Source: Deltaproteobacteria bacterium GWC2_55_46
GTDB lineage: Bacteria > Desulfobacterota > GWC2-55-46
Assembly: GCA_001595385.3 (NCBI GenBank)
Contig: LVEI03000001.1
Location: 1,517,501-1,581,500, forward strand
Direction of reading: 5' to 3'
DNA length: 64,000 nucleotides
In this document: positions 16,551 to 24,069 of the stretch, piece after piece
Layout: each line of letters opens with the position of its first letter
How positions within the stretch are numbered: position 1 is the stretch's first letter
Notes under the pieces: generated by a model
Told to the model about the DNA's origin: nothing
The model's input: only the letters and a program-made list of their open reading frames with translations
Databases searched by the model: none
Position numbers and translations under genes: made by a program

Positions 16551-16916
16551 CTAACCGGACCCCGGGGCCTTAAGGCCAAGCGCCTTTTTGAGTTCAGCCT
16601 CTACATCCGCGAGCCCCTTTATCTGCTCGAGGGTTTTGACGGTTACGAGTATGTCCGTGGACTCCGGGAACAGGGCCTTGTTGAGCCTGAAAAACTCCCT
16701 CAATAGCCTCTTGACCCTGTTCCTCTTTACTGCGCCGCCTACCCTGGAACTGACGGCGAGCCCGAGCCTTTTTATGGCCAAGTCGTTCGGTAGAAGGTAA
16801 AAAGTAAAACTTTTTGTCGAAAGCCTCTTTCCAGTTTTCCTGACCCTTGCGAACTCCTCTGGCTTAAGGAGCCGTTCCTCCTTCGTAAAGGAGAACTTTT
16901 TTTTCTCAGCGCTCAT
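16551..16916 (-). CDS. rnpA: Ribonuclease P protein component
   Basis: Protein partner of RNase P RNA in tRNA 5' maturation. About 121 residues with the diagnostic RNR motif region VKRNRVKRLLREFFRLNK and an N-terminal FTKEERLLKPEEFARVRKTGKR. The start is placed at ATG 16916 (MSAEKKK). An ATG at 16937 would add seven residues that homologs lack. It starts 37 bp after rpmH. Confidence 0.93.
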   Translation of the reverse strand: MSAEKKKFSFTKEERLLKPEEFARVRKTGKRLSTKSFTFYLLPNDLAIKRLGLAVSSRVGGAVKRNRVKRLLREFFRLNKALFPESTDILVTVKTLEQIKGLADVEAELKKALGLKAPGSG

Positions 16917-16953
16917 TATAAGCCCTGCCCATGCCAATGGGCTTACCCCGCGC

Positions 16954-17109
16954 TTATTTACTGGTGCTGATGGTCACGGAAAGATGCTTTCTTCCTTTAG
17001 CCCTTCTCCTGTTTATTACGGCCCTTCCGCTCTTGGTGGCCATCCTTACGAGGAACCCGTGGGTGCGGAGTCTTCTTTTATTGCTCGGCTGAAATGTTCT
17101 TTTCGGCAT
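16954..17109 (-). CDS. rpmH: 50S ribosomal protein L34
   Basis: Only 51 codons. On the minus strand the product begins [20 protein letters not shown] and continues with the L34 core [21 protein letters not shown], ending [19 protein letters not shown] precedes the ATG at 17109. It stands at the head of the rpmH-rnpA-yidD-yidC series. The short C-terminal SVTISTSK replaces the usual L(S/T)x ending and is slightly longer than in E. coli. Confidence 0.97.
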   Translation of the reverse strand: MPKRTFQPSNKRRLRTHGFLVRMATKSGRAVINRRRAKGRKHLSVTISTSK

Positions 17110-17160
17110 GACTTGTCCCTTTTCTTAATTTTTACGTTCTGGTGTCGTTGGTATCCGGGT

Positions 17161-17210
17161 TAAAGAAACAGAAGCCCCTGGTCAAACCGTTATTTAGACA
17201 CAGGGGCTCC
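17161..17210 (-). terminator. Probable terminator after dnaN
   Basis: On the minus strand AGCCCCTG (17208-17201) pairs with CAGGGGCT (17180-17173) around a 20-nt loop. A T-rich but interrupted tail (CTTCTGTTTCTTT) follows. It lies about 75 bp past the dnaN stop. Confidence 0.55.
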
Positions 17211-17282
17211 TTAAATGTCAAGGATTTTCTATGATTTAACGTGTATATTGCCGTTTTAGACCCATTCTTTATCCAGTATCTA

Positions 17283-18386
17283 TCAGAGCCTCATCGGCAT
17301 TATTATGTAAGTATAATCCTCGCCGCCTTCAGGCCTTATTATCCCAGGGCTTAAAGAATCTTTAAGGACTATACTGACCTTCTCATTGCTTATAGCCTCG
17401 AGCACGTCAATGAAATATCTCGCGTTGAAGGCTATCTCTATATCGGATTCCGGGAAGTCGATATCGACATCTTCGGTCGCTTCCCCTATATCAGGGCTGG
17501 AAGATGAGAGTACGAGCTTATCTTTGTTAAAGCTGAATTTTACCCCTTTTATCTTATCCGTTGAAAGGATCGATACCCTTTTAAGAGAGGCCAGGAGATC
17601 ACCCCTCATAGCCTTTGCTTCCTTATCGTTATCCTTGGGTATTACCCTCCTATAGTCAGGGAACTCCCCTTCAAGGAGACGGACGGTGACGACGGTAGAA
17701 TCCCTTTTCATGACGGCGTTCTTTTGCGTTATCCCGAGAAAGAAGCTGCCCTCCTTTTCATCCAGGACCTTTTTCATCTCCATCACACCTTTTCTAGGCA
17801 GCAAGACCCCTTCCTTTTGCCCTTTGGCGATATTGTCCCCTTCCCTTATGATGAGGGCAAGCCTGTGTCCATCTGTTGCTACCATCTTTATCTTGCCCTC
17901 CTCCCTTTCAAGGAGGAAACCGTTTATATTGTACCGGGTCTCGTCTGTTGAGACCGCAAACGAGGTCTTGTCTATCATCTCCCGCAGTGCTTCGCCGTCT
18001 ATGGCCTGTAAAGACCCTTCATCGACGACAGGGAATACCGGAAAATCCTTTGCTGGCAACCCCATGACGTTAAACCTGGCCTTCCCGGCCTTGAGGGTAA
18101 GCTTATCGTCCTTTCCAGCGGTGACATCAACCGTTTCTCCGGGAAGTTCCTTCACTATTTCAAAAACCTTCCTCGCGTTCACGGTAATGGAGCCTTCTTC
18201 AGAGACCCCGGCCTGGACCGAGTCTTTTATGAAGACCTCAAGGTCGGTCGCCATTATAGTTATCTTGCCCTTGGATGCGTCCAGGAGCACATTGGCGAGA
18301 ATCGGCATGGTATTTCTCTTTTCTACAATGCCCTGCATCCTCTGGAGGACCTTTATGAAGTCAGGCTTTCCAATAGTGAACTTCAT
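17283..18386 (-). CDS. dnaN: DNA polymerase III beta subunit (sliding clamp)
   Basis: Ring-shaped clamp that tethers the replicative polymerase. The 367-residue product has three similar domains; recognisable segments are KRNTMPILANVLLDA, FPDYRRVIPKDNDK and the C-terminal YTYIIMPMRL typical of DnaN. The start is taken at ATG 18386 because GGAG lies 7-8 nt upstream; the ATG at 18392 abuts the GGAG. It follows dnaA on the same strand across an origin-like spacer. Confidence 0.95.
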   Translation of the reverse strand: MKFTIGKPDFIKVLQRMQGIVEKRNTMPILANVLLDASKGKITIMATDLEVFIKDSVQAGVSEEGSITVNARKVFEIVKELPGETVDVTAGKDDKLTLKAGKARFNVMGLPAKDFPVFPVVDEGSLQAIDGEALREMIDKTSFAVSTDETRYNINGFLLEREEGKIKMVATDGHRLALIIREGDNIAKGQKEGVLLPRKGVMEMKKVLDEKEGSFFLGITQKNAVMKRDSTVVTVRLLEGEFPDYRRVIPKDNDKEAKAMRGDLLASLKRVSILSTDKIKGVKFSFNKDKLVLSSSSPDIGEATEDVDIDFPESDIEIAFNARYFIDVLEAISNEKVSIVLKDSLSPGIIRPEGGEDYTYIIMPMRL

Positions 18387-18660
18387 CCTCATCTCCTATT
18401 ATTGATATATTTTTAAAATATAGTAGTAGATAGCAGTAGGCCATGTTGGTATGTTGATAACGGCCCAAGTGGTTGATAACGGTACCTAACAGTGCCACGG
18501 CGCGTGTTGATAAAAACGCGCGTCCGTCAACCTTTTACCGCCCTGCTATTTTTTTTCCACAGCCCCGACCAGGTTACCAACAAAAAGGGCAAGCTAACCA
18601 ACATCTTTATCTTCTTCTGTTGATAAGCCTGTGGGGAACGGCTCAACATACTGAAGTTGC
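18387..18660. other. oriC: Probable replication origin (oriC) between dnaA and dnaN
   Basis: The gap holds four copies of a DnaA-box-like nonamer in one orientation: TGTTGATAA at 18452-18460, 18505-18513 and 18618-18626, and GGTTGATAA at 18471-18479. Next to them is an AT-rich block (18396-18420, ATTATTGATATATTTTTAAA…) and a TAG repeat (TAGTAGTAG at 18421-18429, then ATAGCAGTAG), which resembles the DnaA-trio element of other origins. A box cluster, trio-like repeat and AT-rich unwinding region together make a credible oriC. GC skew would be decisive and was not computed. Confidence 0.65.
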
Positions 18661-20007
18661 CTACCTTATCCCGATATTCTGCTTCAACGACTTGACCGCC
18701 TGCCTTATATCCTGGTTCTCCTTCAGCTCGTTTGCGATCTTTTTGCAGGCGTGTATGGCGGTCGAATGGTCCTTGCCGCCAAAGGACGAGCCTATCTCAG
18801 GGAAAGAAAAACCGCCGTACTCTCTTGCGATAAACATCGCTATCTGCCTGGGGAGGGCGATGTTCTTATGTCTTCTCTTGCTCTTGAGGTCAGAGTATTT
18901 GATGTCGTAGAACGAGGCTACAGCCTTTTGTATCTCGTCTATGGTAACGACCTTCTCTTCTTTTACTTTTACGAGGTGCTTTAGCGCCTCTTTGGCCATC
19001 GAGAGGTCGATTTCCTTATTAGTGAGGCTTGATACGGCTATTATCCTGTTGAGAAAGCCTTCGAGTTCTCTTACGTTCGAGCCGTTCACTTCGGCTAAAA
19101 ACCCGGCGACATCGTCCGGGAGCCTTACCCCTTCGACTTTGGACTTTTTCCGCAATATCGCCATTTTCGTCTCTATGTCAGGCGGCTGGATATCGGCCAC
19201 CAGCCCCCACTCGAAACGCGATCTCAGCCTCTCTTCGAGCCTGTCGAGGTCCTTGGGGAACTTATCACTTGTTACCACTATCTGCTTGTGGTTCTCGTAG
19301 AGGGTGTTGAAGGTATGGAAGAACTCTTCCTGGGTGCCTTCCTTGCCAGCCCAGAACTGTATGTCGTCTATGAGGAGCACGTCAACGTTTCTGAACCTGC
19401 TCCTGAACTCGCTCATTTTCTGGCGGCTTACGTAATTTATGAAGTCGTTCACGAAGCGTTCGGAGGTGTAATAACAGACCTTTGAACCGGGGTTTGCCTG
19501 CAGGACCTTATGGCCTATGGCCTGTAGGAGGTGGGTCTTGCCGAGCCCTACGCATCCGTATATGAAAAGCGGGTTGTACTTGCTCCCCAGATGGTTCGCC
19601 ACGGCAGAGCAGGCGGCATGGGCAAATTCGTTTGCCTTTCCCACGACGAAGTTCTCGAAGATGTACTTGGGGTTTAAGTTAAGCCCGGCCTGCTTGGGAG
19701 CCTTGACGGTATCCTTCTCCTTCTCCTTTTTTTTCGGCGCGGCCGCCTTGGTTGCAGGCTCATCGCCTACTTTCCAGAGGATGGCCACCTCTTTTTTGGA
19801 GACCTGCCGGAGCGCTTCCTCGACAAGCGGAAGATAGTGCTCCTTTATCCATTCAAGGAAGAAGCGGTTGGGGACCTCAAGCTCTATGTGGGTAGCGTTC
19901 GCGCCCGCGGGCTTTATGGGCCTGAACCAGGTCGCTATATGCTGGGGGCTTACATGGGCAGATATTACATTGAGGCAGTTTTTCCAGATCGCTTCGGAAT
20001 CCATCAT
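18661..20007 (-). CDS. dnaA: Chromosomal replication initiator DnaA
   Basis: AAA+ initiator, 448 residues. Domain I is about 1-80; a short Lys/Ala-rich linker covers about 85-110. The AAA+ domain has Walker A GCVGLGKT at 151-158 (the second residue is Cys where Gly is usual) and Walker B LLIDDIQF. The C-terminal DNA-binding domain carries SFPEIGSSFGGKDHSTAIHACKKI. ATG 20004 is an alternative start. DnaA-box-like sites lie both upstream (20075-20106) and downstream (18452-18626), so autoregulation is likely. Confidence 0.97.
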   Translation of the reverse strand: MMDSEAIWKNCLNVISAHVSPQHIATWFRPIKPAGANATHIELEVPNRFFLEWIKEHYLPLVEEALRQVSKKEVAILWKVGDEPATKAAAPKKKEKEKDTVKAPKQAGLNLNPKYIFENFVVGKANEFAHAACSAVANHLGSKYNPLFIYGCVGLGKTHLLQAIGHKVLQANPGSKVCYYTSERFVNDFINYVSRQKMSEFRSRFRNVDVLLIDDIQFWAGKEGTQEEFFHTFNTLYENHKQIVVTSDKFPKDLDRLEERLRSRFEWGLVADIQPPDIETKMAILRKKSKVEGVRLPDDVAGFLAEVNGSNVRELEGFLNRIIAVSSLTNKEIDLSMAKEALKHLVKVKEEKVVTIDEIQKAVASFYDIKYSDLKSKRRHKNIALPRQIAMFIAREYGGFSFPEIGSSFGGKDHSTAIHACKKIANELKENQDIRQAVKSLKQNIGIR

Positions 20008-20257
20008 CCACCAACGGTTCCGGCGGCTCTGGGAAAAACAGCGGGGACCAGAACGGTTTTATTGCAGCCGGAAGATATTCACAGGGTTATTCACAGATGT
20101 TGATAACCGGGGCCTTTTAGTAGGGAGCCAATTTATCAGAGTGGTATCAGGATTTCAAGGGTTTTGATGGGCTGGAGACCAAGATTTTTGCGGGTAGAAT
20201 AAAGGATAGATAAATCAACTACATGTAGGCTCAGCCGGGGATGCGAGTTGGCGCGCC
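20008..20257. promoter_or_regulatory. DnaA-box cluster upstream of dnaA
   Basis: TTATTCACA (20087-20095), a close relative GATATTCACA (20074-20083) and TGTTGATAA (20098-20106, reverse orientation) lie within 35 bp upstream of the dnaA start. They may form a second origin module (bipartite oriC) or control dnaA transcription. The remaining sequence to glutamate dehydrogenase shows no gene. Confidence 0.5.
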
Positions 20258-21505
20258 TCAGGGATAAAGGCCCCTGATCTCCACCGCCTCGGCCACCCTT
20301 TTTACCCCGAGTACCATCGCCGCGGTCCTCATATCTATCTTCTTGCCTGTGGACAGGGCCAGCACCTCTTTGAAGGCCTTTTTCATGATGGTAGTAAGGC
20401 GTGAAGTGACCTCGGCCTCGTCCCAGAAAAATCTCTGCAGGTCCTGGACCCACTCGAAGTACGAGACGACGACGCCCCCGGCGTTCGCGAGTATGTCCGG
20501 CACTATGAAGACCCCGTTCGAGTGGAGAAGCTCGTCAGCTTCAGGCGTAAGGGGGCTGTTGGCCCCCTCGGCTATCAGCTTTGCCTTGATCGACCCGGCG
20601 TTCGATGAGTTTATCTGTCCTTCAAGGGCCGCCGGTATGAGGACGTCGGTCTCAATAGAGATGAGCTCTTCTATCGTAAGGTCCTCCGCGTCTTTAAAGC
20701 CCTGCACCGTGTCTGATCCATGCTTGTGTCTGGCGACCGCTTCTATATTGAGCCCTTGCGGGTTGTAGATGGCGCCTTTTGAGTCGGCGATCCCGATGAC
20801 CTTCGCCCCTGCGTCTTCCAATATCTTCGCGGCGTTATAGCCGACCTTCCCGAAGCCGAGTACGGTGACCGTGAGCCCCTTGACAGCCATGTTGAGGTGC
20901 TTTAAGGATTCGAGGATGGTGGTGACAAGGCCGGATGAGGTCGCTTTGCCCCTGCCCAAAGACCCTCCCAGGCACACGGGCTTGCCGGTAACGACACCCG
21001 GCACAGAGTACCCCTTTATCATCGAGTAGGTATCCATCATCCAGGCCATCACCTGCTCGTCGGTATATACGTCGGGCGCAGGTATGTCCGATTCGGGGCC
21101 TATGAGGATCGCTATCTCGTAGGTATATCTCCTGGTAAGCCTTTTGATCTCTTCCCTGCTCATAATGGTCGGGTCACAGGTCACTCCGCCCTTGGCGCCG
21201 CCAAATGGTAGGTCCACCAGGGCGCACTTCCAGGTCATGAGGGATGCGAGCGCGGTAATCTCATCGAGGTTTACCTTCGGATGATATCGGACGCCGCCCT
21301 TTGCGGGCCCCCTCGCAAAGTCGTATTGTACCCGGTAGCCGGTAAAGAAGCTCACGTTCCCGTCGTCCATCTGCACCGGTACGGATACGATAAGCGAACG
21401 CCTCGGCGTCCGGAGCCTTTCGTAGATGGCTGGCGGGAGCTTGAGATGCCTGTTCGCCTTCTCGAGGTTTAAAAGCACCTCTTCAAAAACGCTTTTTTCT
21501 GGCAT
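20258..21505 (-). CDS. gdhA: Glutamate dehydrogenase (Glu/Leu/Phe/Val family)
   Basis: Interconverts glutamate with 2-oxoglutarate and ammonia. The 415-residue length fits the hexameric NAD(P) type. Substrate domain: GYRVQYDFARGPAKGGVRYHP and the catalytic-lysine segment DLPFGGAKGGVTCDP (K105). Rossmann domain: VTVLGFGKVGYNAAKIL near 215. C-terminal segment: ANAGGVVVSYFEWVQDLQ. The family could also use other amino acids, but residues around the PAKGG motif look like GDH. It is single, separated from dnaA by the box region. Confidence 0.92.
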   Translation of the reverse strand: MPEKSVFEEVLLNLEKANRHLKLPPAIYERLRTPRRSLIVSVPVQMDDGNVSFFTGYRVQYDFARGPAKGGVRYHPKVNLDEITALASLMTWKCALVDLPFGGAKGGVTCDPTIMSREEIKRLTRRYTYEIAILIGPESDIPAPDVYTDEQVMAWMMDTYSMIKGYSVPGVVTGKPVCLGGSLGRGKATSSGLVTTILESLKHLNMAVKGLTVTVLGFGKVGYNAAKILEDAGAKVIGIADSKGAIYNPQGLNIEAVARHKHGSDTVQGFKDAEDLTIEELISIETDVLIPAALEGQINSSNAGSIKAKLIAEGANSPLTPEADELLHSNGVFIVPDILANAGGVVVSYFEWVQDLQRFFWDEAEVTSRLTTIMKKAFKEVLALSTGKKIDMRTAAMVLGVKRVAEAVEIRGLYP

Positions 21506-21573
21506 AAGACCCCTTAAGAAGTTTATGGCGGCGAAACCCGTCCCCTGGCGTGTAGGAAAGAGACCACTATAAA

Positions 21574-24033
21574 CTATTTACCATCAACAGCCCCTCTGTC
21601 AAGGGAAGGGGTGGAAGGGGGCTCGGGAGGCAAAGGCTCCTGCGGGGCCTCAGGTGCTGGAGGCGGTGGTTCATGTGACGGCGCCCGCGGCGGCACGACC
21701 TGTTCTATGGCCGGTTCTTCTGTATGGTCAAACCAGTAGGTGCCTATCAATGACCCGGCGGCAAGCCCTGCCGCGAGCATGACAATGACCCAGAGGATGA
21801 GCTTTAGAAGGCCCCTTCTGCGTCTCGTAACGGCGACTTCCGGCGCGGCCTCCTCTTTTGGCTCTGGCGCCGTCCTGGGGGCTTCCCGTGGCGGCAGAGG
21901 CCTTTGAGCCGGAGGCGAGGGCGCTTTTTGAACAGAGGGCACAGGCGTGGCTTCTCTCTTTTTTTCCTCTACAGGGAGCTCCACATGGGGCTCTTCCCAT
22001 GTAGTCAACTCTATCCGGTCAGGAGTCTCTTCTTTAACTTCTTCCGCTTTGATCTCTTCTGCTTTAATTTCTTCTGTTGGCTGAGGGGGCTCGAAAGAAA
22101 ACCCTTCCTCCCCTATCTCGATCACGTCGCGCGCTGACCCGCTCTCTTCTAAAGGCTTTTCTTCGGCCCATTCCTCTTTTTCAAGATGGCTGGCCTCTGC
22201 CCCGGCCCTCTCGACAATGGCCTTGGCCTCATTGAGAACGGCCGCGGGGTTGCCGCCCGTCTTTGCGAATATCCCTTCCATCTCCGGGATCGAAAAGCAG
22301 CCGGAGTGGCCAAAGGCCTTAAGCCGTTCTTCCAGAAATGAGGCGGTCTCTTCCCCGGTCATATTGCCGACCGTTATCCTGCATGCGAGCCTTTCGTCAA
22401 GCTCCTTGTACTCAAGTTCCTTGAGCTTCCTTGAAAGCCCGGGTCTGCTGAAAAGGATTATCTGCAGGGTCTTGAGCCTCGTCAGGTACTGGATGAGCTT
22501 AAGGCAGCCGGTGGAGAGCTCGTCCGCCCGGTCTATCAGGATTATGTTTTGACCCCCCTGTATCTTGTTCTGGGATACCCTCATGCCAAGGCTAAGGAGC
22601 TGCTCTTTGACGGTTGTAGCCTCGCTCTGGCTGCCCACTTCCAGGTTTATCTCTTTTATAAGGTCGATCTCTTTTTGATGTGGCTTGAGAAGAACGGCCG
22701 CGAGGACCTTGTCCTGGGATAATTTGTTGAGGAGCTCAAGGAGCACCGTCGTTTTTCCGGAGCCCTCCTCTCCTTCGATGAGTGCCGGCCCGGAGCGCTT
22801 CCTTACCGCCTTCGCCAAAAGCTCAAGGGCCGCGGCCTGGCCGCCGGTAAGAGAGGTCTCTAATGGTCCTGCCGGAGGCGAGATCCCGAGCTCGAGCTTT
22901 TTGATCTCGGAGAGGGCCTCTGTATTCCAGGGGTTTTTGGAAAGGGCGGTCGAGAAGGCCTTCCTGGCCCAGTCTGCCTTGCCCTGGACCGCAGACAGCC
23001 TGCCCAGATACAGCCACGCGCTGTCAAGGTCGTTGTTGAGGTCTATCGAGTCCTTTATAAGTCTTTCGGCTTCGTCGACCCTGCCCGGGTCGTCATTGTA
23101 TATCGCCCAACCGAGAGCGGCCCAGTACTCGCCCTCGCCAGGGCTCAAGTTGGTTATCTCTTTCAAGATCTCTATCGCCGAGCGGTAGTCCTTGTGCTGC
23201 AAGGCTGTTTTTGCCCGCATGAAAAGGAGCTCTGAGTTGAGCTTTGAGTCTACCTGCGCCTCCGGGGCCTGTGCCTCTTTTGATTCCTCGATCTCATAGG
23301 CGGGCTCGCTTTCGGCGCCGTCCCTGTCCTTCAAAACACCTGTAAGTATCAGGCTCATCGCGATGGAGATGGCGCGGTGGCGCAAAAGGTCCGAGGAGGC
23401 GAGGGCCTCTTCGAGCGAGCCCTCTCCCTTGAGGGCCTCGACAAACCTCTTCTCCTGGAGGTTTAGGCGGAAGTCGTCGAGCTTGTAGCTGGCAATCGCG
23501 GAGGGGGCGAGTTTTTTGTCCATGTAGGGCTTAAGGCCGGTCTTTATCTTCGATACCGGATAGAAGCCCAGGCTTATGCCTTCGAGTATCAGCTCTGCCG
23601 GGTGCAAGGGGTTGTGCGGGAGGTTCTGGGGCAACGTGGTCTTCATATACCGGTATGAGCCATCGTTCCAGTCGAATATCTTGAGGAGCCTTCTTTTGAG
23701 CTGGAGGCGGAGGAACTCTTCGAGCTGCTGATGGGTAATTAACCCCATTGAGATAAGCACCTCGCCGTGCCTCTTTTTTTCCTTCAGGACCACCTCGAGC
23801 GAGCTCTCGTATTCCTTCTGCGAGATGATGCCCTCCTGCATAAGCAGCCTGCCGAGCACCTCGCCCAGGATGTTGGAGCTTGCCGCCACCGGCAGCCCTC
23901 TCCTGAAGAAGAACCGTTTCTTTATAGGCTCTTTTATAATATCGAGGACAGCCGCGTCGTCTTTTTTGAGATAAATAAGGTGGAGGAGCCTCGGCAGACC
24001 GATCTCGCTCAGTTCCCCGTGCCCGTCCTTCAT
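21574..24033 (-). CDS. DUF4388-like / TPR / ExeA-type ATPase membrane protein
   Basis: An 819-residue multidomain protein. Residues 1-130 resemble DUF4388 (GELSEIGLPRLLHLIYLKKDDAAVLDI; FFFRRGLPVAA), a domain common in deltaproteobacterial signalling proteins. Residues 267-380 are TPR-like helices. Residues 390-610 form an ExeA/MshM-like AAA ATPase with Walker A GEEGSGKT (421-428) and Walker B NIILIDRADEL (496-506). An acidic/Pro-rich linker with a short EEIKA repeat follows. One membrane helix lies at 742-768 after an RRRR stop, and a 50-residue proline-rich tail would face the periplasm. The layout suggests an envelope-linked ATPase in secretion, pilus or polar assembly. The role is not known. 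Confidence 0.7.
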   Translation of the reverse strand: MKDGHGELSEIGLPRLLHLIYLKKDDAAVLDIIKEPIKKRFFFRRGLPVAASSNILGEVLGRLLMQEGIISQKEYESSLEVVLKEKKRHGEVLISMGLITHQQLEEFLRLQLKRRLLKIFDWNDGSYRYMKTTLPQNLPHNPLHPAELILEGISLGFYPVSKIKTGLKPYMDKKLAPSAIASYKLDDFRLNLQEKRFVEALKGEGSLEEALASSDLLRHRAISIAMSLILTGVLKDRDGAESEPAYEIEESKEAQAPEAQVDSKLNSELLFMRAKTALQHKDYRSAIEILKEITNLSPGEGEYWAALGWAIYNDDPGRVDEAERLIKDSIDLNNDLDSAWLYLGRLSAVQGKADWARKAFSTALSKNPWNTEALSEIKKLELGISPPAGPLETSLTGGQAAALELLAKAVRKRSGPALIEGEEGSGKTTVLLELLNKLSQDKVLAAVLLKPHQKEIDLIKEINLEVGSQSEATTVKEQLLSLGMRVSQNKIQGGQNIILIDRADELSTGCLKLIQYLTRLKTLQIILFSRPGLSRKLKELEYKELDERLACRITVGNMTGEETASFLEERLKAFGHSGCFSIPEMEGIFAKTGGNPAAVLNEAKAIVERAGAEASHLEKEEWAEEKPLEESGSARDVIEIGEEGFSFEPPQPTEEIKAEEIKAEEVKEETPDRIELTTWEEPHVELPVEEKKREATPVPSVQKAPSPPAQRPLPPREAPRTAPEPKEEAAPEVAVTRRRRGLLKLILWVIVMLAAGLAAGSLIGTYWFDHTEEPAIEQVVPPRAPSHEPPPPAPEAPQEPLPPEPPSTPSLDRGAVDGK

Positions 24034-24069
24034 CTTAAGTCCTCCATCTTCTTGTTTTTAAGGCTACCT

